The notes: generated from the letters alone by a model not told the origin. 64,000 nucleotides of DNA from Flavobacterium aquidurense (GCA_900107365.1 FNPS01000004.1:186001-250000), one strand, 5' to 3'; shown: positions 1-9,356, counted from the stretch's first letter. Translations and numbers: made by a program.

Positions 1-189
1 TTTATAGTTAGAAGATCCATTTGATATTTTTTTTATTTTTACAAAACTGTGTTTACAGTTAATTTTGGTTGGAACGCCATCATGGGGCTTCAATTTCTGC
101 ATAATAATTTATTGTTTTTAAATCAAGGGAGAGATACTATAATTCGTAAATTTCACTCTGTTTTTTGTTTACATATCATCACTATTCTT

Positions 190-603
190 ATGAGAAAAGA
201 ACATATTGTAATTATCGAAAATTTATCCAATTATTCCATTAATTACTTAGTGGTTGGTGGGTGGGCAATCTTATTTAATGGATTTAAAAGACTTCCTAAT
301 GATTTAGATATTTGGATTGAAAACGAAAAGGAAAATATAGAAAAATTACAAAAATCAGGAATTATATCTGATACAGTTATAGAAGATAATTTTTATATTA
401 AAATTGTGAAGAATAATTGCAAGATAGAATTGATATCACAAATGAATGGTCTGCTTTTTAAGGAGTGTTTTGAGAATAAAGGAACTATAATTGTTAATAA
501 TAACAATGTAAATTATTTAAATATAACGGACATTATAACAAATAAAAAACTTTTAAAAAGAAAAAAAGATATGATTGATCTAAATCGAATTTTATGCCAG
601 TAA
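190..603 (+). CDS. Nucleotidyltransferase-like protein (MNT/AbiEii-type fold)
   Basis: A 137-residue protein. The N-terminal half carries VVGGWAILFNGFKR followed by PNDLDIWI, the G-G ... R-x-x-x-D-L-D-I pattern of minimal nucleotidyltransferases (DUF6036/AbiEii-like families), in which the two Asp bind catalytic metal. I use the ATG at 190 rather than an in-frame one at 49, because homology-like sequence begins just after residue 190 and the upstream part (a long hydrophobic, Phe-rich stretch) looks like read-through. The 3' end overlaps the next gene by 10 bp, so the two are translationally coupled. Such enzymes often modify tRNA or act as toxin/antitoxin partners, but the target here is not visible. 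The third acidic residue of the family is not clear to me. Confidence 0.6.
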   Translation: MRKEHIVIIENLSNYSINYLVVGGWAILFNGFKRLPNDLDIWIENEKENIEKLQKSGIISDTVIEDNFYIKIVKNNCKIELISQMNGLLFKECFENKGTIIVNNNNVNYLNITDIITNKKLLKRKKDMIDLNRILCQ

Positions 604-1076
604 CACTTAATTTACAATTACCACAAAAAGAATTTTATGTCTTTAAAAACGATTTAGAAGATATAAAATCAATCGCAGATTTTATCATTCCCGGGGATGA
701 ATTTCACTGGAATTATTATGATGAGTTATACAAGAATAATAATTATCTGTTTGAATTGTCTTGGGAATTTCATGACCTAATAACAAATGAGAGCGTTGAA
801 TTAAAACAATTCTACGGAGAGGAAGATATAGAAAAATTTCCTTTTAATTTTTATTATGAAAAATCGAATCCTGAAGACCGCAGGGTATTCTTATCTTCAT
901 GGGAGAATACAATAAATCCATATTTGTTAAATGATTTTTTGAATAAAATTGTGCTGAGCGATTTTTACAATGACCTAAATGAGGAAACTCAAAATCAGAT
1001 TACTAAAACTATAAAGCTTACTGAAATAGCAATGAAATATGCAGTTAGAATAGGAATAACTATAGATCCTGATTAA
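594..1076 (+). CDS. Hypothetical protein coupled to the nucleotidyltransferase-like gene
   Basis: A 160-residue acidic, probably cytosolic protein that I do not recognise. It has no signal peptide or membrane segment. It is rich in Asp/Glu/Asn and aromatic residues (for example GDEFHWNYYDELYKNNNYLF) and ends in a predicted helix (TQNQITKTIKLTEIAMKYA). Its start lies 10 bp inside the preceding nucleotidyltransferase-like gene, and a strong terminator follows 31 bp after the stop, so the two form a two-gene unit. It may be a partner of the nucleotidyltransferase, but this rests only on the overlap. Confidence 0.6.
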   Translation: MPVTLNLQLPQKEFYVFKNDLEDIKSIADFIIPGDEFHWNYYDELYKNNNYLFELSWEFHDLITNESVELKQFYGEEDIEKFPFNFYYEKSNPEDRRVFLSSWENTINPYLLNDFLNKIVLSDFYNDLNEETQNQITKTIKLTEIAMKYAVRIGITIDPD

Positions 1077-1106
1077 AGAGGTAATAGCTTCTAAATGAAA
1101 TATCAC

Positions 1107-1144
1107 AAAAAAAGCCTGAGAATCTAAATTCTCAGGCTTTTTTT
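1107..1144. terminator. Bidirectional intrinsic terminator
   Basis: A perfect 12-bp stem (AAAGCCTGAGAA, 1111-1122, and its complement, 1129-1140) with a 6-nt loop has A-runs on one side and T-runs on the other. It sits between two convergent genes and can stop transcription from both. Confidence 0.9.
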
Positions 1145-1149
1145 AATTG

Positions 1150-1608
1150 CTATTTTTCACAAATTTCTTTCAACTTGTCAAGAGCTTTTGGATAGTGGTC
1201 GTTCATATAATCTAAAAATTCTTCTACTGTGTCTAAGTCGACAGTAACGGTTGTGGTGCCATTGTTTTCTTCGAAGGTATAATTTTCAAATCCGTTTGCC
1301 CATTTTTCTACTTCTGGTCCTTCTGTTATTTCTTTATCGGCTTTTAAAAGTCCATAATGTTGAATAGAAACAAATTGGTTTGGAATGTTTTCAGCTATCC
1401 TGGAAACCATGCCTCCTTTTTCTCCTTTCTCATCTACACCAATAAACAGTATTTTACTTCCCTTATCCCAACTTCCTTCATAGGTAGACGTGGGGTTAAA
1501 CAAGGCAGTCCATTGTTCATAAGTTGATTTATTGGTTGTGCCAAGCATAAAATCATATATCTTGGTTACAGGTGCCTTGATGCTTACTTTAAATTGTAAC
1601 TTTTTCAT
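1150..1608 (-). CDS. SRPBCC/AHSA1 family protein
   Basis: A 152-residue single-domain protein with the START/SRPBCC helix-grip layout: an N-terminal strand plus KIYDFMLG helix, central strands (GSWDKGSKILFIG), then TVTVDLDT and a long C-terminal helix (FLDYMNDHYPKALDKLKEI). This matches the Activator-of-Hsp90-ATPase-1-like branch, whose bacterial members bind small hydrophobic ligands of mostly unknown identity. It is monocistronic, with its own terminator just downstream and a 508-bp divergent upstream region. A second, distinct SRPBCC protein is encoded at 54476-54922. Confidence 0.75.
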   Translation of the reverse strand: MKKLQFKVSIKAPVTKIYDFMLGTTNKSTYEQWTALFNPTSTYEGSWDKGSKILFIGVDEKGEKGGMVSRIAENIPNQFVSIQHYGLLKADKEITEGPEVEKWANGFENYTFEENNGTTTVTVDLDTVEEFLDYMNDHYPKALDKLKEICEK

Positions 1609-1871
1609 AATGTTAATATTTGGTTGGATTACTCTTTTAAATTATTGTGGGTTGTGCTTGCTGCCGTTTTAGTGTATAATGCTCTCATCTTCAATGCGAA
1701 ATTTAAAGCAGCAAATTTTCTAATAAACAAAATTATAGAAAAAATGGTAATTTCCATGATAGTATGATTTTGAAAATCATTTATAAAAATGCAGGAAAAA
1801 TTGATTGAACAAATTTTTTTATCATGATAGTTTTGTTGTAATTATTAAAGTTTTCGAATTTTATTGAATAC

Positions 1872-1912
1872 AAAAAGCGCTTAAATCAACGGGGATGATT
1901 TGCACTTTTTTT
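1872..1912 (+). terminator. Orphan terminator-like hairpin in the 1609-2117 gap
   Basis: The 508-bp space between two divergent genes holds no convincing ORF. It does contain an imperfect long stem (AAAAAGCGC... paired with ...GCACTTTTTTT) ending in a T-run on the plus strand, with no gene immediately before it. It could end a short untranslated RNA or be a relic. The rest is very AT-rich and presumably carries both divergent promoters. Confidence 0.4.
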
Positions 1913-2117
1913 GTATAAATGTCTTATTCTGTCTTTTATAAGTCTTATTTAGTATGTGACTTGATCTTGACTTGCCTTTCTTTATGGTTCATTTGGATGT
2001 TTACACGATTTATTTCAATGCAGATTATTTTTTGTAATAATTGAGATTTAAAACTTGGTTTGTTTTATGCTTTTTTCCAGATGATAAAAATTATTGAATC
2101 ATTTAAATTAAAATCAA

Positions 2118-3263
2118 ATGAAGAAAATCTTATTTGTAGTTCTGGTAATTTCGCTATTTTCATGTAGCAATGATAATGTTATTGAAGACAAACAAGCTTC
2201 AGAGGAACTTACCGAAGAAATTATACTGTTGAAAGATTTCATTGCAAAGACTATGTCTGTTGATGTAAAACACATCTTTTACGATGTGATAGACAGTAGA
2301 TTTATAATTGAAGAAGACATGATGATTTCTTTAGATCAAGTAAGGCAACAGTATAATAAAAAGTTGTTAAAAATTACAAATAAAACTACTCAAAATTATT
2401 ATAATAAGATATGGCCAGAATATAGGTTCGTTACGATATTCATATCTTTCGAAGTTTCGTCAGAATGGAAAATTGCAATAAATAATGCAATAAATAATTG
2501 GAATACTACAAACACAGGAATCACTTTACACATTGTAAACTCTGCAGCAGAGGCACAAACAAAAATTACAGCTGCTCTAAAGGGAAATGTATCGGCTATT
2601 GCAAGTGCGGGTCTTCCAGGGGGTAAAGCAGGACAATACATTGAGATAAATACATATTACAATAATTTAGACGCAGACAGCAAAACTAGCGTAATGACTC
2701 ATGAAATTGGTCATATTTTAGGGCTTCTGCATTCTGACACCACGAGTGGAACATATGTGCCCTGTACTCCACTTTCAGATAATAGTTCTATAATGTTTCC
2801 GCTACATGATGTATGGAGAACCGGAATTACTGTTTATGACAATGTTGCAATTAGTGTGATGTATCCTTTATTGGAAGGTACTACAAAATTATATAGGTAT
2901 AAGAAAAATCAGTATTATTTCTACACAACTGATCCCTGTGAAATAATCTCAGATAAGAATGAGTATATTTTTGATGGCGATGCGGGTTATTTGCATTCTA
3001 CTCCAATTTCAGGAACTGTTCCTCTGTATAGATCACTTAATGGTACTATTGTTAAAGATCATAAATTAAGTACAATACAAAAGTCAGCTGAAGATGTAGT
3101 TCTTGGATATGTTTATGTCACAAAAGAACCAAAAACAACCGCTCTTTATAGTAATATTTCAAGTTATGATTATTTCCCTACTGTTAACCATTATATGTAC
3201 ACAACCGTTACTAATGAAGATGTTGTAAAAAAAATAATTGTTGGTTATGTTCTAACAAAATAG
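2118..3263 (+). CDS. Matrixin-type zinc metalloprotease lipoprotein with C-terminal DUF5648-like repeats
   Basis: A 381-residue lipoprotein. A hydrophobic signal ends in the lipobox LFSC, with the lipidated Cys at residue 16. Residues about 100-250 form a metzincin catalytic domain: HEIGHILGLLH at 195-205 supplies three zinc His and the catalytic Glu, and a Met-turn (SIMFP, Met226) follows. The C-terminal part (about 260-381) contains three diverged units of the pattern LYRY...YYFYTT...GY, resembling DUF5648, a surface or sugar-binding-like repeat. It should be anchored in the outer membrane and degrade extracellular or periplasmic protein. The gene stands alone, with a terminator 140 bp downstream. 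Confidence 0.82.
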   Translation: MKKILFVVLVISLFSCSNDNVIEDKQASEELTEEIILLKDFIAKTMSVDVKHIFYDVIDSRFIIEEDMMISLDQVRQQYNKKLLKITNKTTQNYYNKIWPEYRFVTIFISFEVSSEWKIAINNAINNWNTTNTGITLHIVNSAAEAQTKITAALKGNVSAIASAGLPGGKAGQYIEINTYYNNLDADSKTSVMTHEIGHILGLLHSDTTSGTYVPCTPLSDNSSIMFPLHDVWRTGITVYDNVAISVMYPLLEGTTKLYRYKKNQYYFYTTDPCEIISDKNEYIFDGDAGYLHSTPISGTVPLYRSLNGTIVKDHKLSTIQKSAEDVVLGYVYVTKEPKTTALYSNISSYDYFPTVNHYMYTTVTNEDVVKKIIVGYVLTK

Positions 3264-3404
3264 TCTAAAGACAAATAGCAGAGAGAATTTTTGTTATTTG
3301 TGAGCTCGCAATTATGGGATGCTCTAATGATTATCATTGAGATCCTGAGATTGCTAAAAGAAATTTTTGATAAAATGTATAAAATCGGCCAGGGTCTAAA
3401 ACAA

Positions 3405-3437
3405 AAACCTATTTCTTAATGAAATAGGTTTGTTTCT
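3405..3437. terminator. Intrinsic terminator between convergent genes
   Basis: An 11-bp perfect stem, AAACCTATTTC with its complement, around a 5-nt loop (3416-3420), followed by T-rich DNA. It lies between the metalloprotease gene and the convergent gene at 3464-4162. Confidence 0.8.
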
Positions 3438-3463
3438 ATCTTTAAACGAATGAATTGTTTATC

Positions 3464-4162
3464 CTACAATAAATCGTTAACTAATAATTTGTTTTTTGAT
3501 AGCAATTCCAATTGATTTTCTCTCATGTCTACCCCCATAATAAAACCAAGTTTGTTTTTATATGCAATATCAAGCAAGCTTAGGAAAGCTTCTGCCAGTT
3601 CATTGTCTTCAAAATGTAAATTTTCTTTGTCAAGAAAAAGAAGTGCAACATCTTCATGTGTGATCCAATTTGTAATTCCCATTCGATCTTCAGATAAAAA
3701 ATCATTCCAATCGTCAAGTTCTTCAATAATATTATAAGAGAGTGTTTTTATAGGTATATTAAAATTTCGGGCTACGCCACCTTTACCCAATCCTAGATGT
3801 GGATTGAAATCAGCGCAGGTCTTAAATAAATAGTATTCCAGAAATTTACAAAACTCATAATGACCGTCTAAGTTGCTTAAAAAAAGATTCTGACTATCAT
3901 AGTTCGTAATTTTATGGAATTCATGATGGATTTTGAAAGTTTCGTCAAGTGAGTTTGAAATTGAAATAATTCTTCGAATATTCTGTTCAACAAGACTATT
4001 GATTTTCTCGTTAGATAAATGAGAAATACCTCCAGTAACATAATATTTTAAAAATTCCCGGCAGGCTTGAGTTAAATCACCGTTTTCTCCTTTTAGTTCC
4101 CGAACCACTTTTTTGTAAAATATCTGGTCGTCAAATAAATGTAAGGTACGCCAATATCCCAT
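3464..4162 (-). CDS. Hypothetical protein
   Basis: A 232-residue, mostly helical soluble protein that I cannot assign. It begins MGYWRTLHLFDD. The region IHHEFHKITNYDSQN and the C-terminal FLSLLDIAYKNKLGFIMGVDMRENQLELL suggest a helical fold of the kind seen in flavobacterial proteins of unknown function. It has no signal peptide and no recognisable catalytic motif. It is separated by 67 bp from the small membrane-protein gene at 4230-4421, transcribed in the same direction, so the two could be cotranscribed. Confidence 0.6.
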   Translation of the reverse strand: MGYWRTLHLFDDQIFYKKVVRELKGENGDLTQACREFLKYYVTGGISHLSNEKINSLVEQNIRRIISISNSLDETFKIHHEFHKITNYDSQNLFLSNLDGHYEFCKFLEYYLFKTCADFNPHLGLGKGGVARNFNIPIKTLSYNIIEELDDWNDFLSEDRMGITNWITHEDVALLFLDKENLHFEDNELAEAFLSLLDIAYKNKLGFIMGVDMRENQLELLSKNKLLVNDLL

Positions 4163-4229
4163 TTTCGTTGTTGATTTTTAAAGTATTTTATATGTCTTTC
4201 AAATAAAGATCGGGTCAAGTAGGATATTT

Positions 4230-4421
4230 TTATTTTTCAGACTCCTTCTTAGAATTCTTCACCAAAATAAAAACTGCAAATGCAAAACACAAGAAGTATA
4301 TAACCGCCAGCACCGGCTTCTCGAATTTGAAAGTTTCAAAATCGAATTGCTTGAATAATGTTACACCTAAGATGATGGCAACAATCCAAAAGATAAAGTT
4401 GACTACTTTTTTATTTTCCAT
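4230..4421 (-). CDS. Small two-helix membrane protein
   Basis: A 63-residue protein with two hydrophobic helices (residues about 7-24 and 37-54) joined by a short polar loop (FDFETFKFEKP) and a charged Lys/Glu tail. It resembles the many uncharacterised flavobacterial small membrane proteins. It starts with MENKK and has AT-rich upstream DNA. No function can be deduced. Confidence 0.6.
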   Translation of the reverse strand: MENKKVVNFIFWIVAIILGVTLFKQFDFETFKFEKPVLAVIYFLCFAFAVFILVKNSKKESEK

Positions 4422-4564
4422 GATTTTCAGTGTTTTATAAGCTTTTTAATTATCATTTTTATTACAGATTCAAAAAATAATTAATAACGAAGATAGGAAA
4501 GAATAAGAGATTATTTATGTTTTTTTTGGATATGCATTTCTCGAAAAAACAAAAACTTGTAATT

Positions 4565-4660
4565 TAGCCCCGATAGCAGCGGTATCTCCCGATTTAGAAA
4601 AACAAGGCTTTTTAGCCGTAGTTTTTGTTAGTTGGGAATATAGCGGATAGCGGGACAAAA
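4565..4660 (+). repeat. Dispersed intergenic element, copy 1 of 3
   Basis: This copy begins TAGCCCCGATAGCAGCGGTA, carries an inner hairpin (GGCT-TTTT-AGCC) and ends with ATAGCGGATAGCGGGA. The same end sequences bracket different interiors at 8163-8243 and 32844-33000, both in the opposite orientation. It lies in the 4422-4779 gap, which otherwise holds only the terminator at 4710-4760. Confidence 0.7.
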
Positions 4661-4709
4661 CGTGTTTTGAAAACGAAAATCGTCTGCTCTAAATAAAAAA
4701 CACAGACAA

Positions 4710-4760
4710 GAAAAAAGGTCTTAATAAACATATTTTACTATGTCAATTAAAACCTTTTTC
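4710..4760 (-). terminator. Terminator of the VIT-domain gene
   Basis: Read on the minus strand, GAAAAAGGTTTTAAT pairs with ATTAAGACCTTTTTTC across a 20-nt loop and a T-run follows, 20 bp after the stop codon at 4780. The stem has one bulge. Confidence 0.6.
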
Positions 4761-4779
4761 AGTAAAATGAATTATATAA

Positions 4780-7700
4780 TTAATCGATCACAACCTCTGC
4801 TAAGTTTTGATTTTCTTTGATTTTACCAAGCTGAATCGTTTGTAATTTGCGTTCTGTAATACCGTTTTTAGACGTATACACTTCAACCATAACGGTTGTT
4901 GGGCCGTTTTCGGTTAAGGTTCTTTCGCCAAAATAATTCGATTTGATGATGTATTTTCCTTTAACAGCATTTCTCAATAAATATTGTTCCGGACCGTAGC
5001 CTTCTGTGAAATCTTTAGAGAAACGGGCGCCAATTTCGGTGTCGCGATGTCCGTAATAACATTCTTCGTTGGTTGGTTCTATGATATGAAGATCGATATC
5101 CGTGTCCATTTGGTTCCAGTTTAGGATAATACGAATCGCAACAGGCATTTTGTTCAAATATTTTTTGTCCAGCTTTTCTGTTTTAATGCCACTGTGTTCC
5201 TGCATCATTCTGTTTAAATCCATTAAAATAATATCTTCTACACCAGAATATTGCCCGCTCATTTCACCGAAATAATTTACTTCTAAGGCTTTGATCAACT
5301 CATCAAAAGCAGCCTGATATTGTTTGTTGTCTTCAAGAGTCAATGCCAAATCGCGATGCGCCTGTGGTTCCTGTTCTCTCCATTTTGCAACCTGGCAGGC
5401 GGTAAATAAAGCATCTTCATATGTTCCCCACTGACGTAATACATAAGTCAGGGATTTGTATAATTGGTGATTTTCTAAGCCTAAATCAGCAATATTGCTC
5501 AATACTAATAATGCTTTTTCTTTGTCGCCATTGTCATAAAAGTAGTTGGCGACATCAAAATAAAAATTCGGATTGTTGATTTGGTCGGCACGCAATTCAA
5601 GATATACACTGTATCTTTTTTCTGCCGGAGCATTGGCTAATGCTTTCAAATAAATTCGGTCCGGATTCCAGGTATTTGTTTTTGTTTGATTAAAACTGGA
5701 ATAACCCACTACAACATCCATATTGGAATCTACCACATTCTGATTCTGAATAGCATTATCAGCAGCGATTGCGGTACCAGTACCTACAGCAACACCGGCA
5801 ACTTTTCCTGCCAAAGCTTTTTCAATAGTCATATTTGCTGAAACACTCTCAGAGCGTACCATCATGGCAGAAGAAGTAGTATAACTTCTTTTTTCTTTTT
5901 TATCTGATTCTTCGTCTTCTTCAACATCATCTCGTCGACTGCGGCTTGTTCCCATAGCAGTAACCACAACTGATTCTAATTGAGCCCCTGAATTATCCGT
6001 CATGGTTATTCTATAATTTCGGGTTCTTCCGGCTGTAACTTCCTGAGTATTCATTCCGATATAAGAAAAGACAAGAATTTGCCCGGAAGCTGCGTTAAGG
6101 CTAAATTTCCCATCAAAATCTGTCGCTGTACCAAGTTGAGTGCCTTTTATATTCACATTAACACCAGGCAGCGGAATACCACTTTGATCTAAGACAATAC
6201 CTCTCACATTCCCATTTACATTAGCTCCGGTTTTTGGAGTTTTCGGCACAGGAACAGGTTTCGGAATAGTATATTTAGTATTCTTATCCCACCACGTTTT
6301 AAGCTGTTCGTAATAGCTGGCTACATTTTCCCAATTGCTAAACTTCTTTGCCTGAGCGCTTGCCATTTGCTGCTTCATGACGTTATCAAACTCTGCTCTT
6401 AATTCGGCAGGAGGAATAATATCATATTGAATATAATCGTGCAGACTTTCTAAAACAATGAGCGAAGTATTTTGCGTTACAATTCCGTAACGTTTTCCTA
6501 GCGCTTCAATTTCGTCAGCGTTTGTTTTGTATTGAATTTCAAGATTGGCAATTTTCTTTTGCGCCCACAATTTTTCGATACTAATTTCGCCCGAAACCGG
6601 AATTGTAGCATCAATATGAATTGTTTTTTCTAAAACAGGTTTTTCATCATAACCAAAAAGCAATACCACCTCATTTTTGCTTTTTAATGAAATTCCGGCA
6701 ACGCTAAAACTTCCTGAAACCGGGGTTCCTGCCATTGGATACAAATCGGTTACCAGATAATTTTCTTTGATTCCCAAGAATTTTAAACTCTGATACATTA
6801 ATTTATCATAAGCATCTTCAATTTTTAATTCATTTAGGTTAATGAAATTACCGCCTGTTTTGATCGCGTTATAATTCAAAAAAGCATAATCTGATGAGCC
6901 AAGCGAGCTAATGGTATAAATAGGTTTTTTGGTCGTAGTTAACACGTTTGCACTCAAAGAAGATAATCCATCTGTAAAGAATAAATACTCGTCATGAACC
7001 GGCAATTTGATTTTTGAAAATCGGGTACCGCCATCGTAAACCACATTTTCTAAAACTGATTTTAGAGAAGCCCAATCGCCATTTTGAATCGTATAAGTAT
7101 TCTTTTTATCAAAGTTATAACCGGCAAAATACAAAGTCACCGACACGTTTTTTAATTGATTAAAATAGGCTGCAAGCAATTGCAGTTCTTTCTTAATGTT
7201 TCGGTTTTTACAGCTTAGCGAAACATCCCAAATCAAACCAATAGTAGCTGGGTTTTTCTTTAGAATTTTAGGATTATCCAAAATAGTATTGGCATAAAAA
7301 TAATGCTGATCATTGACACTCTGAGCCACAACACTCGGAATTTCAGCACGAATCGGAATCGTAATTACTAATTTATCCTTAAGCTGATAATTCACTTTTT
7401 TAACCGAAGTCACATAAGACTGATTCTGATTTTCTAACGACAGAATTCCTTCATCATTTGCAATAGTTGGTGCCGCGGTTGCCCCCAAAACCGCGACATT
7501 CAACTCAAAAGCATCCAGTTTCCCGGAATAACTACTCAACATTTGATAGGACAAATGTGTCGCATCAAAACTGCTTAACTCCTGTTCGTAACCAATAATT
7601 ACAATACGTTCTTTGCCCGGCATTAAAGGATAAATGCGGGTTCTGAAATTATTTCCTTCTACTTTTTCGAGTAATCCCGGATCGACACGACGATGCTCAA

Positions 7701-8022
7701 CGGCTTCAAAAACTTGTTTTCCTTTGTTTTTATTTACCGGAACTGCTTCACGCATTTTTCCGTTAATATCAATCGCGTATCTCGAAACCGAAACCCCTTC
7801 CGGTAACGGAAATAGCAATTCGGCTTCCATCTGGCGATTGGTTCCGTTATAAAAATGCATTTCAGTGGTCGTGTACGCAATATTGCCCACGATTTTCACA
7901 GCAACCTTAAGTTGGTTTAGTCGGACTAAAGAAGAATCTTTTCCTTTTACATTCAATTGCGGACTTTGCGCCTGAGTAAATAATCCGAAGAATAACAGCG
8001 AAATTAGAAGTATGTTTTTCAT
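4780..8022 (-). CDS. VIT-domain exported protein with CarboxypepD_reg, TonB-receptor-like box, TPR and DUF2135
   Basis: A 1080-residue protein with a signal peptide (LLISLLFFGLFTQAQ). Domains in order: VIT (vault/inter-alpha-trypsin) at about 25-150 (LLFPLPEGVSVSRYAI, MPGKERIVIIGYEQ); a von-Willebrand-A-like region at about 230-410 (IGLIWDVSLSC; FFTDGLSSL); a carboxypeptidase-regulatory-like beta sandwich at about 607-680 (GIPLPGVNVNIKGTQLGT, TDFDGKFSLNA); then LESVVVTAMG and IEKALAGKVAGV, which mimic the plug entry of SusC/RagA receptors; TPR-like helices at about 790-930; and DUF2135 at about 955-1060 (NWNQMDTDIDLHIIEP). No beta-barrel follows. It is probably periplasmic or surface-located. 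The MIDAS-like motif is incomplete (DVSLS instead of DxSxS with the usual downstream residues), so metal binding is uncertain. Confidence 0.8.
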   Translation of the reverse strand: MKNILLISLLFFGLFTQAQSPQLNVKGKDSSLVRLNQLKVAVKIVGNIAYTTTEMHFYNGTNRQMEAELLFPLPEGVSVSRYAIDINGKMREAVPVNKNKGKQVFEAVEHRRVDPGLLEKVEGNNFRTRIYPLMPGKERIVIIGYEQELSSFDATHLSYQMLSSYSGKLDAFELNVAVLGATAAPTIANDEGILSLENQNQSYVTSVKKVNYQLKDKLVITIPIRAEIPSVVAQSVNDQHYFYANTILDNPKILKKNPATIGLIWDVSLSCKNRNIKKELQLLAAYFNQLKNVSVTLYFAGYNFDKKNTYTIQNGDWASLKSVLENVVYDGGTRFSKIKLPVHDEYLFFTDGLSSLSANVLTTTKKPIYTISSLGSSDYAFLNYNAIKTGGNFINLNELKIEDAYDKLMYQSLKFLGIKENYLVTDLYPMAGTPVSGSFSVAGISLKSKNEVVLLFGYDEKPVLEKTIHIDATIPVSGEISIEKLWAQKKIANLEIQYKTNADEIEALGKRYGIVTQNTSLIVLESLHDYIQYDIIPPAELRAEFDNVMKQQMASAQAKKFSNWENVASYYEQLKTWWDKNTKYTIPKPVPVPKTPKTGANVNGNVRGIVLDQSGIPLPGVNVNIKGTQLGTATDFDGKFSLNAASGQILVFSYIGMNTQEVTAGRTRNYRITMTDNSGAQLESVVVTAMGTSRSRRDDVEEDEESDKKEKRSYTTSSAMMVRSESVSANMTIEKALAGKVAGVAVGTGTAIAADNAIQNQNVVDSNMDVVVGYSSFNQTKTNTWNPDRIYLKALANAPAEKRYSVYLELRADQINNPNFYFDVANYFYDNGDKEKALLVLSNIADLGLENHQLYKSLTYVLRQWGTYEDALFTACQVAKWREQEPQAHRDLALTLEDNKQYQAAFDELIKALEVNYFGEMSGQYSGVEDIILMDLNRMMQEHSGIKTEKLDKKYLNKMPVAIRIILNWNQMDTDIDLHIIEPTNEECYYGHRDTEIGARFSKDFTEGYGPEQYLLRNAVKGKYIIKSNYFGERTLTENGPTTVMVEVYTSKNGITERKLQTIQLGKIKENQNLAEVVID

Positions 8023-8162
8023 AAAATATAGTTTTAAGTTTTCCAGAAGAAACTTCTCTATTACTATAGAGTACTATTTTTATAAAAAGGTTGGGACGAA
8101 TAAAAAAACTTCTTCATAAAAAGACTTATAAAGAAGTTTGTTTTAATTTTAGTAGTTTTTTT

Positions 8163-8243
8163 AGGAGCTGTTTCCAGCTATCCGCTGTATCTTTTGTTGT
8201 GAACCCCACAACAAAAGGATGCCGCTCCTGTCTGGGCTAGGGC
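8163..8243 (-). repeat. Dispersed intergenic element, copy 2 of 3
   Basis: Read on the minus strand it starts TAGCCCAGACAGGAGCGGCA and ends ACAGCGGATAGCTGGAAA. The interior is a perfect 11-bp hairpin, CTTTTGTTGTG (8191-8201) with its complement (8207-8217). It fills the gap between the VIT-domain gene and the hydrolase gene and may act as a terminator for the hydrolase. Confidence 0.75.
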
Positions 8244-8289
8244 ACTCGTTTTCAAAAGAAGATCATTTACCTATTTATAATATTTCGAT

Positions 8290-9165
8290 TTATTTCGAAT
8301 TTTCCAGAAAAGCATTGATATAATTGACTGTCAATGTCACATGTTGATGTTGCGGCGCATGCCCTGTTTGTGGTAAAACAATAAGTTGCGCGGTTGGTAA
8401 CTCTCTGGTTAATGGATACCAGTTTTCGACTGCAAAACTAATATCATGATCTCCGCAAATAATTAATATTGGAGTTTTGGTCGTTTTAAGTTTTTCCAGA
8501 AAACCATCTTTGTCTTCGGTTAAGCCGGCACTACCCTGAAAGTAAAGCTGAAAAACATCCATAGTCGACGGAATTTTAGAAACGTCAATTCTTTGTGCGA
8601 TTCTGTCGTGCGATGCTTTGGCTTCAATTTTACTTGCTTCTGATAGCGGTTCAAAAAAGAGCACAATTTCGTCATCAAAATCATTTATAGGTTTTAAGGC
8701 AGCATCCAGAAAAGCCTGCTCCAACGGAACAACTCTTTCGCCCGGAGGCCCTGTTCCTAATAAAACCGTTTGGGTAATTAGGTCTTCAAATAGGAGTGTG
8801 GCTACCTGAGTTACCAATCCTCCGTAAGACCAACCCATGATAATCGTTTTTTTAATTTTCAGGAAGTCAGCCAGATCCTTTACATCTTGGGCAACCTCTT
8901 TTAAATCGGTTGGTAAAGTTCCGGTGGAATAACCAATTCCGCTGTAATCAAAAGTGATGACACGATAATTCTCTGCCAATTGATCTAAAAACAAAGGATC
9001 CCAGGTATCAAGAGTTCCTCTAAACCTGTTTACTAAAATAATTGGGCTCCCTTGTCCGATAGAACGGTAGGCAATTTTTCGGCCCGGAACATCGGCAAAT
9101 TCGGTTGTCGAATTCAGCGCGCTACTCTTTTGTGCATTCATAATAGATAAATTTGTTATAAGCAT
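8290..9165 (-). CDS. Alpha/beta-hydrolase fold protein
   Basis: A 291-residue alpha/beta hydrolase. The nucleophile elbow is GWSYGG (Ser at about residue 118), the acid is in ILIICGDHDISF, and the catalytic His is in PQTGHAPQHQ near the C-terminus, so the triad is complete. VNRFRGTLDTWDP stands where the oxyanion-hole HG motif is usual, with HG replaced by NR. The substrate is unknown; family members are esterases, lipases, peroxidases or epoxide hydrolases. An N-terminal ITNLSIMNAQ looks like the end of a short export signal, but an in-frame stop lies just upstream, so export is doubtful. I chose the ATG at 9165 over the adjacent TTG. Confidence 0.8.
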   Translation of the reverse strand: MLITNLSIMNAQKSSALNSTTEFADVPGRKIAYRSIGQGSPIILVNRFRGTLDTWDPLFLDQLAENYRVITFDYSGIGYSTGTLPTDLKEVAQDVKDLADFLKIKKTIIMGWSYGGLVTQVATLLFEDLITQTVLLGTGPPGERVVPLEQAFLDAALKPINDFDDEIVLFFEPLSEASKIEAKASHDRIAQRIDVSKIPSTMDVFQLYFQGSAGLTEDKDGFLEKLKTTKTPILIICGDHDISFAVENWYPLTRELPTAQLIVLPQTGHAPQHQHVTLTVNYINAFLENSK

Positions 9166-9356
9166 CAAAAATCAAATGAGGTTTTTAATGTTTTTCTTGT
9201 TTTTGAATTTTGTTTTACGACAAATTCAGAAACAATTTTGATGCCTTGGTTAAAATATTTATAATCCTGTGTTTTTTGAGATCTGGAGCGGTTTAATAGT
9301 TTTGGTTTTTATTTTATTTCGCTAAGGGAAAGGTACTTTAGCGATATTTAGAAAAA

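Noticed and set aside
8163..8243. The hairpin element as an insertion-sequence end
   Set aside because: No transposase and no target duplication visible; three copies with differing interiors fit a non-coding repeat family better.
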